A DNA stretch of 64,000 bases from Paenibacillus dendritiformis (GTDB lineage Bacteria; Bacillota; Bacilli; Paenibacillales; Paenibacillaceae). The DNA lies in contig NZ_AP025344.1 of the NCBI RefSeq assembly GCF_021654795.1, positions 2,108,501 through 2,172,500 of the forward strand. Reading direction: 5' to 3'. Positions 28,101-36,173 of this stretch are shown piece after piece. The notes under the pieces are model-generated. The model ran no database searches, was not told the DNA's origin, and was given only the letters and a program-made list of their open reading frames with translations. A program made the position numbers and the translations under genes. Each line of letters begins with the position of its first letter. The first letter of the stretch is position 1.

Positions 28101-31100
28101 TCGATCAGGATACGTACCGCATCGGGAATAATGCGGACGATTTTAAGGAGCTGTTTGTGCAGCTGTCGGATATCCCGTTCCGCAAGATCGTCCATGCCGG
28201 CGCTTATCGGGATGAGGAAGCGCGCCGCGTTCATGACATATATGAGGAACTGGAGCATGGCTTCTTCAATGTGGTTCATTTGGTCAAAGGCTTGGTGAAA
28301 GCGCGTCTGGATCAACCTGTCCAGCTCGTTCTTGTCGCATGTAACGCGTATCGAATTTCGGGAGGAGAACAACGGCTGCTGCCTCATCATGCCACGGTGC
28401 TAAGCCTCGGCAAAGTGATTGAGCAGGAGATACCGAATATAAGCTGCCGCGCCATCGATGCGGATATGGAGACCGACGTGAAGCAAATCATCGGCCAACT
28501 GTTTGCGGATCATCAGATGTATTTGATTGGCTTGCGCCAAGACAAAAGCTATGTCGAGGAGTTCGATGAAGCGGAGATGCAACCGGAGACGGCGAACCGG
28601 ATTGTAGATGGGGGCACCTATATTATTACGGGCGGCACTTCCGGCATTGGCATTCAAAATGCAAAACTGTTCAGCGAGCAGGCCAATTGCCATCTTATCC
28701 TGTTGAGCAGAAAAGGATTTCCGGATGAATCGGTGTGGGAAGCCTATGAGACGAAGGAAGGCTACCGTGAACAGATTAAAGAGTTCAGACAAATAAAGAA
28801 GAACGGTTCTACGCTGGAATTTATCGCGTGCGATGTGAGCAAGGCGGATGATGTGCAAGCCATGCTTGAGTCCGTGCGGAGCAAGTATAAAAAAATAAAC
28901 GGGATCGCGCATTGTGCCGGCGTCATTGAACCGAGCTTCATGTTGAGAAAGGAAAAGGAGAGCTACTTGTCTGTCTTTGCGCCCAAAATAGCGGGGACCT
29001 GGAACTTGGCGAATTTTACGCAACACGATCATTTGGATTTCATGCTTCTGCATTCATCCAATGTGACCGATGCGGGCGAACCGGGGCAAAGCTGTTATAT
29101 GGCGGCCAACGCATTTTTGGATGCGTTCACCGATTATTTGAATGCGCAGGGAAGAAATACGTACACGGTGAACTGGGTTGCCTGGAAAGAAACGGGCATG
29201 GCGCATAAACAGGGCACCAATGTAGATACGGTGACCAAAGCCATCACCAATCGCGAGGCCGCAAATGCGCTGAACGAGCTGCTCCGGAGCAAGCCGCAGC
29301 GGGCCGTGATCGGTCAGTTCAATGAAAAGGTGGACTTGGTCCCGCTGCTGAAGAGTAGCCGCAATGCGGTGGCGCCCAGCTTCACGGCCAAAGTTTATAA
29401 AGAGGCTTATAAAAAGCAAATCGGGGACGCTGCCCCGCCAATCATTAACGAGTCAGCGCCTTCCCGCGCCGTACAAGAGGCGAATCCGGCAGCTCCTTCC
29501 GGCAAGCAAATCAAATTGACCGGGAAGCTGGAAGGGATTTATACACCTGTCGAGAAGCAAATCGGAAAAATGTATTGCGACATTTTGGGATATGAAGAAG
29601 CGGATATTTATGAGGGCTTTTTTGAAATGGGCGGCGACTCCATATTGCTTACCGAGATGCATGATACGATTGATAAACTCTATCCCAATATCGTCAAAAT
29701 CGCGGATTTGTTTGAATTTGATTCCATACACAGTCTGTCCGAGTACATCACGCCGCGAATCCAGAGCGATGAAGCCGTAGAGAGTGTCGAAATGGCCGAG
29801 GCCGCGAACATACGGCTAAAAGGCAATGTGGAAGGCGTTTATACCCCTGTCGAGAAACAAATCGGCCAGGTTTACGGCGAGATTTTGGGTTACGATGAAG
29901 TTGATATTTATGAAGGCTTTTTTGAAATGGGCGGCGACTCCATTCTGCTTACCGAAATGCACGACACGATCAACAAGCTGTATCCGAACATCGTCAAAAT
30001 CGCGGATCTGTTTGAATTTGATTCGATACAGAGCCTGTCCGAGTATATTTCCTCGCGAATGGCAAGGATGGACAGCGCGGAGAAGAACAAGGGGAAAGAG
30101 GCTGCAGTCCAGAATCCAAAAGAACAAACGGATATGGTTTATTGTGATATGAGCGGTCCGCAGGAAAGAATCTACTTTGATTACCGGCTCAGTAGTCATA
30201 AAAATGTCTATAATATAGGCTTTGTCTCAGACAAATCCGGCGATGACTACGAAGATCTGGCTGCGAACGTGAATAAGTTTGTGGAGCAGTTCGATATGCT
30301 GAGAACGACGTTTACCACGGTGAACAATAAGTTGGTGCAATGCGTCAACCCAATGAAGCCCATCGAGATTCAACGTGTCCAAGTCGATTCCGCAGACGAT
30401 ATCGATTTCGCCAAGCATGTCAAAACGTTCAAGCTCAGCGAATACCCGCTGTTTCATTTAACGCTGTTTGAAGCTCCTGATAAAAAGCTGTTATTCTTTG
30501 ATATCCACCATATCCTGCTCGACGGCTACTCGACAACGCTCCTGCAGGAACAGATGGAGGCCTTCGGGAAGCTGGACGCTAAGGAGAAGCCTCTGTGCCC
30601 GTACTCCAAGTATGTCGAGTTCGAAAAAACATTTTACGCTGGAAAAGAATATGCCGAAATGGAGGATTACTGGAAACATGAGCTGCATGGGTTTGATTTC
30701 ACGAATCCTCTTGAACGCAAAGAGGCAAAGGATACGTCATATGGCCATGCTTCCGTCCAAGTAAGTTCCGGCTTGGCTCGTGCTCTGCTGGAGTTCGCCA
30801 AGTCAAGAAATACGACGATGTTTACGATTTTCCTCAGTGCCTATGCTCTTGCCCTTCGCATGTTTACGAAGCGAAGCGACATTTCGATAGTAACGCCTAT
30901 GCTGAACCGATATGAGCCGGAATTTAGAAATTGCATCGGCGTGTTTACGAATTTGATACCGCTTCGAGTCGAGATGAAGCCGCAGCTCACCCTCGACGAA
31001 CATATCAAGCATGTAACGATGAAAACAATAGGAGGAATTAAAAACCAATTTTATCAGTATAACCATATCATAAGAGATTTCAAAGAGGCCGGAGCTCAAT

Positions 31101-31402
31101 TCCACTTCTATATGGACTTTGAAGATAATTCATTGAAGAGGTTCAGAGAGACGGAGGATATCCCTTATGCGGTCCATATTCCGAAGTTCATCTTGGATCT
31201 GGAGGTTAAAAACCTGAATCAGATGTACCATATTTCCGCCTCGTATAAAAAGAGCTATCTAAGCGATGAAGAAGTGACCGATATTCTTCATTCGTTGATG
31301 AAAAATTTATCGGAGATTTTTACGAATGCCAAGCTGCATTATACGCTGGACGAATTCATCGAGCAGTTCAAAGGTGGCGAGGTGCAGACGGGCAGCGTCT
31401 AG
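22145..31402 (+). CDS. AT-less PKS-NRPS hybrid: KS-KR-ACP-KS-KR-ACP-ACP-C
   Basis: A 3085-residue megasynthase. KS1 covers about residues 10-440 (DSACSSSL near 189, ETHGTA, KSNIGHL). KR1 has GGLGGIG near 873. ACP1 has ELGANSIL near 1187. KS2 covers about 1298-1730 (DTACSSSL near 1472, EAHGTG, KTNLGHA). KR2 has GGTSGIG near 2163 and catalytic SCYMAAN. Tandem ACPs carry EMGGDSILL near 2498 and 2598. The C-terminal condensation domain has HHILLDG near 2786. No AT, DH, ER or TE domain is present. Malonyl-type units must come from the free ATs at 20792 and 35220. The terminal C domain probably releases the chain onto an amine. An in-frame stop at 22124 excludes an earlier start. Confidence 0.93.
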   Translation: MNHLDRPPYKDDDIAVIGIGLQIAGTNNLEEFWGIFEHNIDCIRDLPQGRQDDMEDLAQLYSLMMPNPTGRISYNKAGYLDRIDEFDYEFFKISPIEAQVMDPIQRILLQTIFHAFDDAGYTPDMLNGTKTGIFIGYTPGSTKDNYSTNIFHNNPELIKYSNVGNMPCMVPSRASYILNLKGPTMIIDSACSSSLVAIHDACVSLKNGTCTMAVAGGIRLHSFPIAYDDMNVGFETDDNKTRTFDNAASGAAIGEGSAVVLLKPLKAAEQDKDHIYAVIKGSAINNDGASASITAPNPAAQANVILDALALSGVAVEEIDYIETHGTATALGDPIEFRGLTSAFEKFTDKKQFCGLSSSKSNIGHLYEAAGVASFIKALAAIKYKKIPGASHFNIPNLKIDFCDSPFYISNTTQEWKKDGLRVCGISAFGISGTNCHVIVQEYENQVEHLPAPAINLLGISAKSLDSMITLVHNYKDYLEKTEADASLFAANANLYRAHYAKRAAVMFSNRDHLLAILNRLAAADPSEWADIEGVYYLDQPNESQEMDYTQIRSASKRCNASLKRESDGSLHADFHYLARMYSCGAKLDWSALYQGIEPKHIPLPYYPFKRTRCWLPKKEKKKNWTELASRLQHPKKEEESVPVSSDLFYKRVFVQAGSIVKNHDLGRCLVIHRQEDPVEALRASLQQRFFAVDMIGIDIDEAKRTGIEKYFSQLFGEIPHKDISHLVIADLHGQKESWSAEQLLDRQKAQLLSVASIYREFANYENRLKITPLLNVCFPVTGDEPDVNPNHSSVFGLCKSLNRMFKNMTSCCIDMDDTTDWGKIADEICGMSDKDIVAYRDNQRYYEGLHEAELAADTQRAVIQDDGVYFISGGLGGIGFETAMEMAHRAKDVSLILVGRTRLPEPSEWDAILRAHPESDLAEKIGRLRMLQAKTKQVEYHAVDIADADALQFVLQYIKTKYGKINGVIHGAGISGGITFDQLNEEHLASILMPKVIGTYMLDHFTRDQNLDFFLMFSSISTIFSSADLPGYIAGNIYLDSYSEYRSRACGSKSITVNWATWSEIGMAVKSKFTIDTLFQTIKTKEAIQALFSVLQQGSGSVVVARLNLKDKISMLLKTYPMELSPKIVEALNENAEAGRHRGSSHEAGQREPYGDVEAALIKVCCKNLGYEEMNVHHNFFELGANSILLSIIYKDLNEVFPGVLQVTDLFSYPTISLLAEHISNQMASSVSPSRPEPEAEAARRISRDTIAVAPVPVEPASVEATLSASAAPGDTALPGAEFPAEFPPVEARTMEQDDGVAIIGVGLDLPACRDLRSYWEVLIHGINAVRDIPPERSADITKHLRARNFSEEQIKFRRCGYLDEVNKFDHAFFGISPRDAALLDPVMRLFLQCCSNAIDDAGYGADGVKGTNTGVFLGYTANIGNAYNRLLYEMDPKLFNDALPIGQVSMTASRAAYVFDLKGPSMVIDTACSSSLVALHMACEQIRFGKCQMALAGGASIMAIPLADGTGIGFESPEEKTRAFADNASGSAIAEGVGVVLLKSLKQAQKDGDSIYAVIKGSAINQDGSSFGIAAPNYLAQSEAIQKAWHNAGVTAHDISYIEAHGTGTQLGDPIEIRGIHNAFEAFTDHKQICGIGSVKTNLGHANEAAGMCGLFKCILALQHKLIPPTLHFQAPNQNIDFIHSPLYVVDKATPLKAKGEKAILGISGFGMSGTNAHIILEEAPKAASRVKTRRKHPFIFTVSARTEKAVFQLIRRYRAYLRENTTVDPMDLACTLNRGRKHYSHRLAFIYYHHELLAKLTELAQFDSFARIAHDWCRSGHYSIVPESKQEKYPHEITSKEQQKLSDEANSYCATADKHNAAQLQLIIDCYIKGATVRWSALYNEPFQKLHLPTYPYARNHAWYPIPVKETPAPRENTIYDHFFHHKRWVVQEESTVTLPPEEETYVLVHGKSDGPPLLARALREKGVRVIEVFACHDGFAKVDQDTYRIGNNADDFKELFVQLSDIPFRKIVHAGAYRDEEARRVHDIYEELEHGFFNVVHLVKGLVKARLDQPVQLVLVACNAYRISGGEQRLLPHHATVLSLGKVIEQEIPNISCRAIDADMETDVKQIIGQLFADHQMYLIGLRQDKSYVEEFDEAEMQPETANRIVDGGTYIITGGTSGIGIQNAKLFSEQANCHLILLSRKGFPDESVWEAYETKEGYREQIKEFRQIKKNGSTLEFIACDVSKADDVQAMLESVRSKYKKINGIAHCAGVIEPSFMLRKEKESYLSVFAPKIAGTWNLANFTQHDHLDFMLLHSSNVTDAGEPGQSCYMAANAFLDAFTDYLNAQGRNTYTVNWVAWKETGMAHKQGTNVDTVTKAITNREAANALNELLRSKPQRAVIGQFNEKVDLVPLLKSSRNAVAPSFTAKVYKEAYKKQIGDAAPPIINESAPSRAVQEANPAAPSGKQIKLTGKLEGIYTPVEKQIGKMYCDILGYEEADIYEGFFEMGGDSILLTEMHDTIDKLYPNIVKIADLFEFDSIHSLSEYITPRIQSDEAVESVEMAEAANIRLKGNVEGVYTPVEKQIGQVYGEILGYDEVDIYEGFFEMGGDSILLTEMHDTINKLYPNIVKIADLFEFDSIQSLSEYISSRMARMDSAEKNKGKEAAVQNPKEQTDMVYCDMSGPQERIYFDYRLSSHKNVYNIGFVSDKSGDDYEDLAANVNKFVEQFDMLRTTFTTVNNKLVQCVNPMKPIEIQRVQVDSADDIDFAKHVKTFKLSEYPLFHLTLFEAPDKKLLFFDIHHILLDGYSTTLLQEQMEAFGKLDAKEKPLCPYSKYVEFEKTFYAGKEYAEMEDYWKHELHGFDFTNPLERKEAKDTSYGHASVQVSSGLARALLEFAKSRNTTMFTIFLSAYALALRMFTKRSDISIVTPMLNRYEPEFRNCIGVFTNLIPLRVEMKPQLTLDEHIKHVTMKTIGGIKNQFYQYNHIIRDFKEAGAQFHFYMDFEDNSLKRFRETEDIPYAVHIPKFILDLEVKNLNQMYHISASYKKSYLSDEEVTDILHSLMKNLSEIFTNAKLHYTLDEFIEQFKGGEVQTGSV
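29514..30060 (+). repeat. Tandem duplication encoding ACP2 and ACP3
   Basis: Two highly similar segments lie exactly 300 bp apart (for example the GVYTPVEKQIG-type motif at about 29530 and 29830). They encode twin carrier domains identical through most of the helix around EMGGDSILLTEMHDT. The exact in-frame period and low divergence indicate a fairly recent duplication. Confidence 0.9.
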
Positions 31403-31425
31403 GCAGGTCTGCCCGCACGAACGGA

Positions 31426-31459
31426 GATAATGCAGGGATCGGGAAGTCCCTGCATTATC
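31426..31459 (+). terminator. Intercistronic hairpin between PKS and exporter
   Basis: A perfect 13-bp stem (31426-31438 with 31447-31459, gataatgcaggga and its complement) with an 8-nt loop lies 24 bp after the PKS stop. No T run follows, so partial termination, processing or mRNA protection is more likely than full termination. Confidence 0.5.
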
Positions 31460-31530
31460 CGCCCGGGCGGCCCGCACGGAAGCTTCGCTCTCGTTCGGTT
31501 GCTGCACCTGCGACGTAGGAGGCCACAGTA

Positions 31531-33318
31531 GTGCAAATCAATATGTTCAAAAATCTGATCGATTTGTTTACAATCATTTGGCTGAACCATAAAGTTTATA
31601 TTCTGATCTCCGTATCGTACATTATCAGTCATGCGGCAGCCCCGTTTATCACCATTATTTACTTTAAATATTTGTTCGACGCGATTCAGTTCCACTATGG
31701 ATTGCCGTACATCGTGAACATTACGTTATTGATGCTGGCTTGCCAATTGATCATCACGAATGCGCAAATCTATGCCAAAAGCGCGACGACACTGCATTCC
31801 AAGTGGCTGCTCGTTCCTTTGACGGCCATGTTCTGCAAAAAATCAATCGAAATGGATTATAAATATACGGAGGATCAATCCATTATCCGGGAAATGAATC
31901 GAGCTTCCTTTGTGCTGGCGAATGGCGATAATCTAGAAAAATATTTGGCGGCGGTCAACGGCATTTTTGTGGCTCTCCTGCAATTGACCTTCATTACTTA
32001 TTTGGCAACCTTGTCGAATCCGCTCCTCATTGTCATTGTGCTGGCTGTCTCGATTCTGAATACCGCGATCAGTATCCGCGTTCAGAACAAAAACTATCAA
32101 ATTCATAGAGAGTCATTGCCCGTGGACAGGAAGTGGCGCTATATTATCCAGCTCGCTACCGAATTGAAATTCGCGAAAGAGGTTCGATTATTCAGCCTGG
32201 CCAACTTCGTTCTCCGAAAAGGGGATGAAAACAGAAAAGAATATTTTTCGTTATTTACTAGAATCAATAAAAATGAAAGAAAAGGGCTGCTGCTGAATAT
32301 AGGCATCAACGTGGCCCAAGAAATCGCCATCCTGGTCACGCTCGTGTATTCCGTCATTTTCAGGGGCCTCACGATAGGCAACTTTGTGGTGCTGATGAAT
32401 GCCGTCAGACAATTCAGCGACAGCTTTCGCGCCTTATTTGACCATATTATCAATCTGTACACGATCAACAATTATATCAATGATTTCTTTATGTTTCTCC
32501 GGCGCGGCAGCGAACTGCGGGGCAATTCAAAACGAATTGCGATCGAAGCGGGAGACACGCCGGGCAGATTTGAATTCGTCAACGTTTCTTTTCACTACCC
32601 CAACGATCCGAGGTACATTTTGAAAAATATAAATTTGACGATAGAACCGGGCGAATGTCTCGTTATCGTAGGCGAAAACGGAGCAGGCAAGACAACGCTC
32701 ATCAAACTGCTGATGCGTCTGTATGATGTAACATCCGGGGCCATCCTGTATAACGGCGTGAATATCAAAGATTATGATTATGACAGCTATATGAATATCC
32801 TGGCCACTGTATTTCAGGACTATAAAATATTTGCCGTCAGCGTGTACGAAAATATTACCTTCAAGGCTGCGGAAGAAAACGATGTCTTGGTCCATTCCTT
32901 ATTGGAGCAAAATCATCTAGCAGCCAAAATTCAATCGCTTCCTCAGAAAGAAAGAACGGTCTTGTCCAGACGGTTCGACCGGGACGGGATGGAGCTCTCG
33001 GGAGGACAAGCGCAGCGAATCGCCTTTTGCCGGGCCATGTATAAGCAAAGCCCTGTCATCATTTTGGATGAACCAAGCGCCAGCTTGTCTCCGATTGCGG
33101 AAAATGAGATGTATATTCACTTTGCCAAAATGATTAAAAACAAGACCGCCATTTTTATATCCCATCGTCTGAGCAGTTCCTCGATCAGCGATAAAATTTG
33201 CGTGCTGGACGACGGAGAAATCGCAGAATACGGAACCCACCATGAACTGATTCAACGCAGCGGTCTATATAAAGGGATGTATGACTTACAGTCGCAGTAC
33301 TATAAGGAATCAGTGTAG
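31531..33318 (+). CDS. ABC exporter 1, fused membrane and ATPase domains
   Basis: A 595-residue half-transporter: about six membrane helices in residues 15-320, then a nucleotide-binding domain with GENGAGKTTLIKL near residue 387, the signature ELSGGQAQRIAFCRA near 488 and ILDEPSA near 511. It likely exports the cluster A product and contributes to immunity. The GTG start is used, following the hairpin region. A second half-transporter follows 35 bp downstream, so the two may form a heterodimer. Confidence 0.9.
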   Translation: MQINMFKNLIDLFTIIWLNHKVYILISVSYIISHAAAPFITIIYFKYLFDAIQFHYGLPYIVNITLLMLACQLIITNAQIYAKSATTLHSKWLLVPLTAMFCKKSIEMDYKYTEDQSIIREMNRASFVLANGDNLEKYLAAVNGIFVALLQLTFITYLATLSNPLLIVIVLAVSILNTAISIRVQNKNYQIHRESLPVDRKWRYIIQLATELKFAKEVRLFSLANFVLRKGDENRKEYFSLFTRINKNERKGLLLNIGINVAQEIAILVTLVYSVIFRGLTIGNFVVLMNAVRQFSDSFRALFDHIINLYTINNYINDFFMFLRRGSELRGNSKRIAIEAGDTPGRFEFVNVSFHYPNDPRYILKNINLTIEPGECLVIVGENGAGKTTLIKLLMRLYDVTSGAILYNGVNIKDYDYDSYMNILATVFQDYKIFAVSVYENITFKAAEENDVLVHSLLEQNHLAAKIQSLPQKERTVLSRRFDRDGMELSGGQAQRIAFCRAMYKQSPVIILDEPSASLSPIAENEMYIHFAKMIKNKTAIFISHRLSSSSISDKICVLDDGEIAEYGTHHELIQRSGLYKGMYDLQSQYYKESV

Positions 33319-33353
33319 AGAATGAAAGGCTGCCTAAGACGGAGGGAAGCGGA

Positions 33354-35201
33354 TTGGGAACATTACGGGATAGAGCCACAGAGCTAATCATGTATTTCCA
33401 TAACATTTTACGTCTCTACAGCAAGATATGGAGATTCGACAAAATTTACATTGTGAATACGGTGTTCATCATCGCGGTCAAAGCGCTGCATCCCTTTAAC
33501 AGCATCCTTTTCTTAAAACTTATTGTTGATGAGTTAACGGCGAGCGCAAGATGGACGCACGCGCTTCTGTATATTCTTCTGATGTGCTTCATTGAATTGA
33601 CGCTGCGCGCCATAGATGGCGTCTTTTGGACATACGAGCAGAAGAAAATACTCCAATTTAAAACGATGTTCCTGCAAGAAATCAATCGAAAAACGATGTC
33701 TTTATCCTTCCACCAAATCGAAGACTCCCAAATCATGGACGACAGACAAAAGGCGATGGAAATTTTTTATCCCGGGCAAGCCCAATTCATGGATTTAAAA
33801 AACACGATTATCGATTCCAAACAGCTCATCTCCAACACCATTCAGTTTCTTGGCGTCATCGGCATCCTGGTCACGCTCGAACCCTCTATTTTCGTCATCC
33901 TGCTTCTGACCTATCTGCTTAGCGTGATCTTGCATACGATTGCGGCAGATCAGGAATTCAACGTGTGGAGCCATTCTCTCGTCAATATCGGACGCCGCAT
34001 CGGTTACTTTCAAGAGCTCTCCACCGATTTCGCGTACGCCAAGGAAATGAGAATCAACCAATTGGGTCCGTGGATCGTGGATAAGATGAATTACTATTTC
34101 AACCACATGAAAAAGGATGTAACGAAAGCAGTCAACGCATTTACGGCGATGGGCATGATTGCAAATACATTGCAGGTTCTCGTGAACGGATCGGTCTATT
34201 TGTTTATCGGCTGGCTCGCTTTTAAAGAAGCCATTTCGTTGGCGGAGGTTGTCGTGTACATCACCAGCTTGGGCGTCTTTGCATCCGCTTTGTCCGGCAT
34301 CTCATCCTGCATCATTTCCCTGCAAAAAGCCGGCATGCATCTATCCACCTACTTTCATTATTTGCATACCGCTTCTTCCCATGAACCGGATCCGGCGGCA
34401 ACGGAGGCTGCGGAGCTCGAACTCGACGCGGAACAGCTCGACATCGAATTTATCAATGTATGGTTTAAATATCCGCAGCAAGAGCACTATACGATTAAAA
34501 ATTTGAATCTCACCATCTTCCCCCATGAAAAATTAGCCATCGTCGGTGAAAATGGCGCCGGCAAAACAACGCTGATCAAGCTGCTGCTGCGGTTGTATAA
34601 GCCGACAAAAGGAAAAATCTTGATCAATGGAACAGACATCAACCGAATCCCCTTTGACGCTTATATGAACTTAGTCACCGCCGTGTTTCAGGATTTCAAT
34701 ATTTTACAATTTTCATTGCGAGAAAATATCGTGTTTGACCGCGAGGCGAAGGAAGCCGACATTTCCGGGATCATAAACGATCTGAGTCTTGGCAAAACCA
34801 TCGGACAGCTTCCTAAGGGCATCCATACCGAGCTGGGCCGTCTGTTCAGCCAGGAAGGAATCGAGTTATCGGGCGGGCAGCAGCAAAAGCTTGCCATCGC
34901 CCGGGCGCTGTATAAAAATTCTCCGTTTATTATTTTGGATGAACCCACGGCGATGTTATCGCCGAAGGCCGAATATGAAATCTATTCTAATTTTGCCGGT
35001 CTAACCAAGGACAAAACAACGGTTTATATTTCGCATCGGATGTCCAGCTGCCGGTTCTGCCATCGGATTGCGGTCATGAGAGCGGGAGAACTGGTCGAAT
35101 TGGGGAATCACGAGCAATTAATGCGGGAGCAGGGCGAATATTATAAATTGTATACGACGCAAGCTGAATTTTACCGGAGCTTGGAAAGCCAACCTTCATG
35201 A
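33354..35201 (+). CDS. ABC exporter 2, fused membrane and ATPase domains
   Basis: A 615-residue half-transporter with N-terminal membrane helices (about residues 20-330) and an ATPase domain: GENGAGKTTLIKL near 397, ELSGGQQQKLAIARA near 503, ILDEPTA near 528. It resembles exporter 1 in layout and is its probable partner. The TTG start at 33354 has GGAGGG 7 nt upstream; ATG 33390 is an alternative. Both ATPase sites look intact, unlike many heterodimeric exporters with one degenerate site. Confidence 0.9.
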   Translation: MGTLRDRATELIMYFHNILRLYSKIWRFDKIYIVNTVFIIAVKALHPFNSILFLKLIVDELTASARWTHALLYILLMCFIELTLRAIDGVFWTYEQKKILQFKTMFLQEINRKTMSLSFHQIEDSQIMDDRQKAMEIFYPGQAQFMDLKNTIIDSKQLISNTIQFLGVIGILVTLEPSIFVILLLTYLLSVILHTIAADQEFNVWSHSLVNIGRRIGYFQELSTDFAYAKEMRINQLGPWIVDKMNYYFNHMKKDVTKAVNAFTAMGMIANTLQVLVNGSVYLFIGWLAFKEAISLAEVVVYITSLGVFASALSGISSCIISLQKAGMHLSTYFHYLHTASSHEPDPAATEAAELELDAEQLDIEFINVWFKYPQQEHYTIKNLNLTIFPHEKLAIVGENGAGKTTLIKLLLRLYKPTKGKILINGTDINRIPFDAYMNLVTAVFQDFNILQFSLRENIVFDREAKEADISGIINDLSLGKTIGQLPKGIHTELGRLFSQEGIELSGGQQQKLAIARALYKNSPFIILDEPTAMLSPKAEYEIYSNFAGLTKDKTTVYISHRMSSCRFCHRIAVMRAGELVELGNHEQLMREQGEYYKLYTTQAEFYRSLESQPS

Positions 35202-35219
35202 ATAAGAGGTGAGAGCGCG

Positions 35220-36125
35220 ATGAGCGAGAGAAGGAAGACCGCATGTCTCTTTGGCGGGCAGGGGTCCCAATATATCGGGATGGGCAAGGAGTTTTATGAT
35301 GAAGATGAAGATTGCCGCCATTTATTTAACATAGCCAGCGAAGTGATGGGCTACGATATGGCGGAATTATGTTTTTACGGAGAAGAAGAGACATTTCGGC
35401 ATGAAATCTATTCTCTCCCGAGCATGCTCACGATTGATTTATGCGCATTCACGCTGGCCGTCAAGAGAGGATTTTCTTTTCAGGCTCTGGCCGGCTTCTC
35501 GCTCGGCGAATATGCCGCCTTGGCGGCGGCGCAAGTGGTCTCTGTGCGCGATTCGTTCGAGATGGTCAAGCAATTGGTCGCAGCCTCCCATTCCGTGCTG
35601 CGGGAAGGCTCTTACACTATGGCGGCGGTCAATCTCCCGGCCGAGATGTGCGATATGATCTGCGCCAATATACACAGCGGCTACATCAGAGTGGCGAATT
35701 ACAGTTCCCATAAGCAAGTGACTTTAGCCGGCAACCGGAAAGGGCTCGAGGCTTTCCGTCAGATTGCCGACGAAGTCGGAGCCAAGGTGATGCCGATTAA
35801 CGTCAACCGGCCCTTTCATTGCAAGCTGATGGAGCCTGCCGCGGCCATTTATAAGGAAGAAATCCAAAGCGTCCCGTTCGCTGATCCGATCATTCCCGTC
35901 TATATGAATGTGACCGGCCAAATTGAGGCCGATGCCGCTCAAATCAAAGAGAATGTAGTAAAACAGCTATATTCGCCCGTCTTGTGGGTGAATACACTGG
36001 AAAATATGCATAGGGCCGGCGTGGAACAATATGTGGAATGCGGGCTGCGAAGCGTGCTGTGCCGAATGGCCAGAGATACGCTGGGAATTACGAGAGAGCA
36101 GACGGTGTTTTTACGCGCGGGCTAA
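35220..36125 (+). CDS. Free-standing acyltransferase 2 (trans-AT)
   Basis: A compact 301-residue AT with LFGGQGSQYIGMG at the N-terminus and active-site GFSLGEYAAL near residue 92. The usual GHS is GFS here. The NRPFHCKLM histidine segment is near 198. It lacks the C-terminal extension of AT 1. One of the two ATs probably supplies malonyl and the other hydroxymalonyl; which is which cannot be read with confidence. It begins 18 bp after exporter 2 with GAGGTGAGAG upstream. Confidence 0.87.
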   Translation: MSERRKTACLFGGQGSQYIGMGKEFYDEDEDCRHLFNIASEVMGYDMAELCFYGEEETFRHEIYSLPSMLTIDLCAFTLAVKRGFSFQALAGFSLGEYAALAAAQVVSVRDSFEMVKQLVAASHSVLREGSYTMAAVNLPAEMCDMICANIHSGYIRVANYSSHKQVTLAGNRKGLEAFRQIADEVGAKVMPINVNRPFHCKLMEPAAAIYKEEIQSVPFADPIIPVYMNVTGQIEADAAQIKENVVKQLYSPVLWVNTLENMHRAGVEQYVECGLRSVLCRMARDTLGITREQTVFLRAG

Positions 36126-36173
36126 TCCCGGTTGGGCCCGTGGCTTAAGCATTATGGAAGTGAGGTGGATGTC

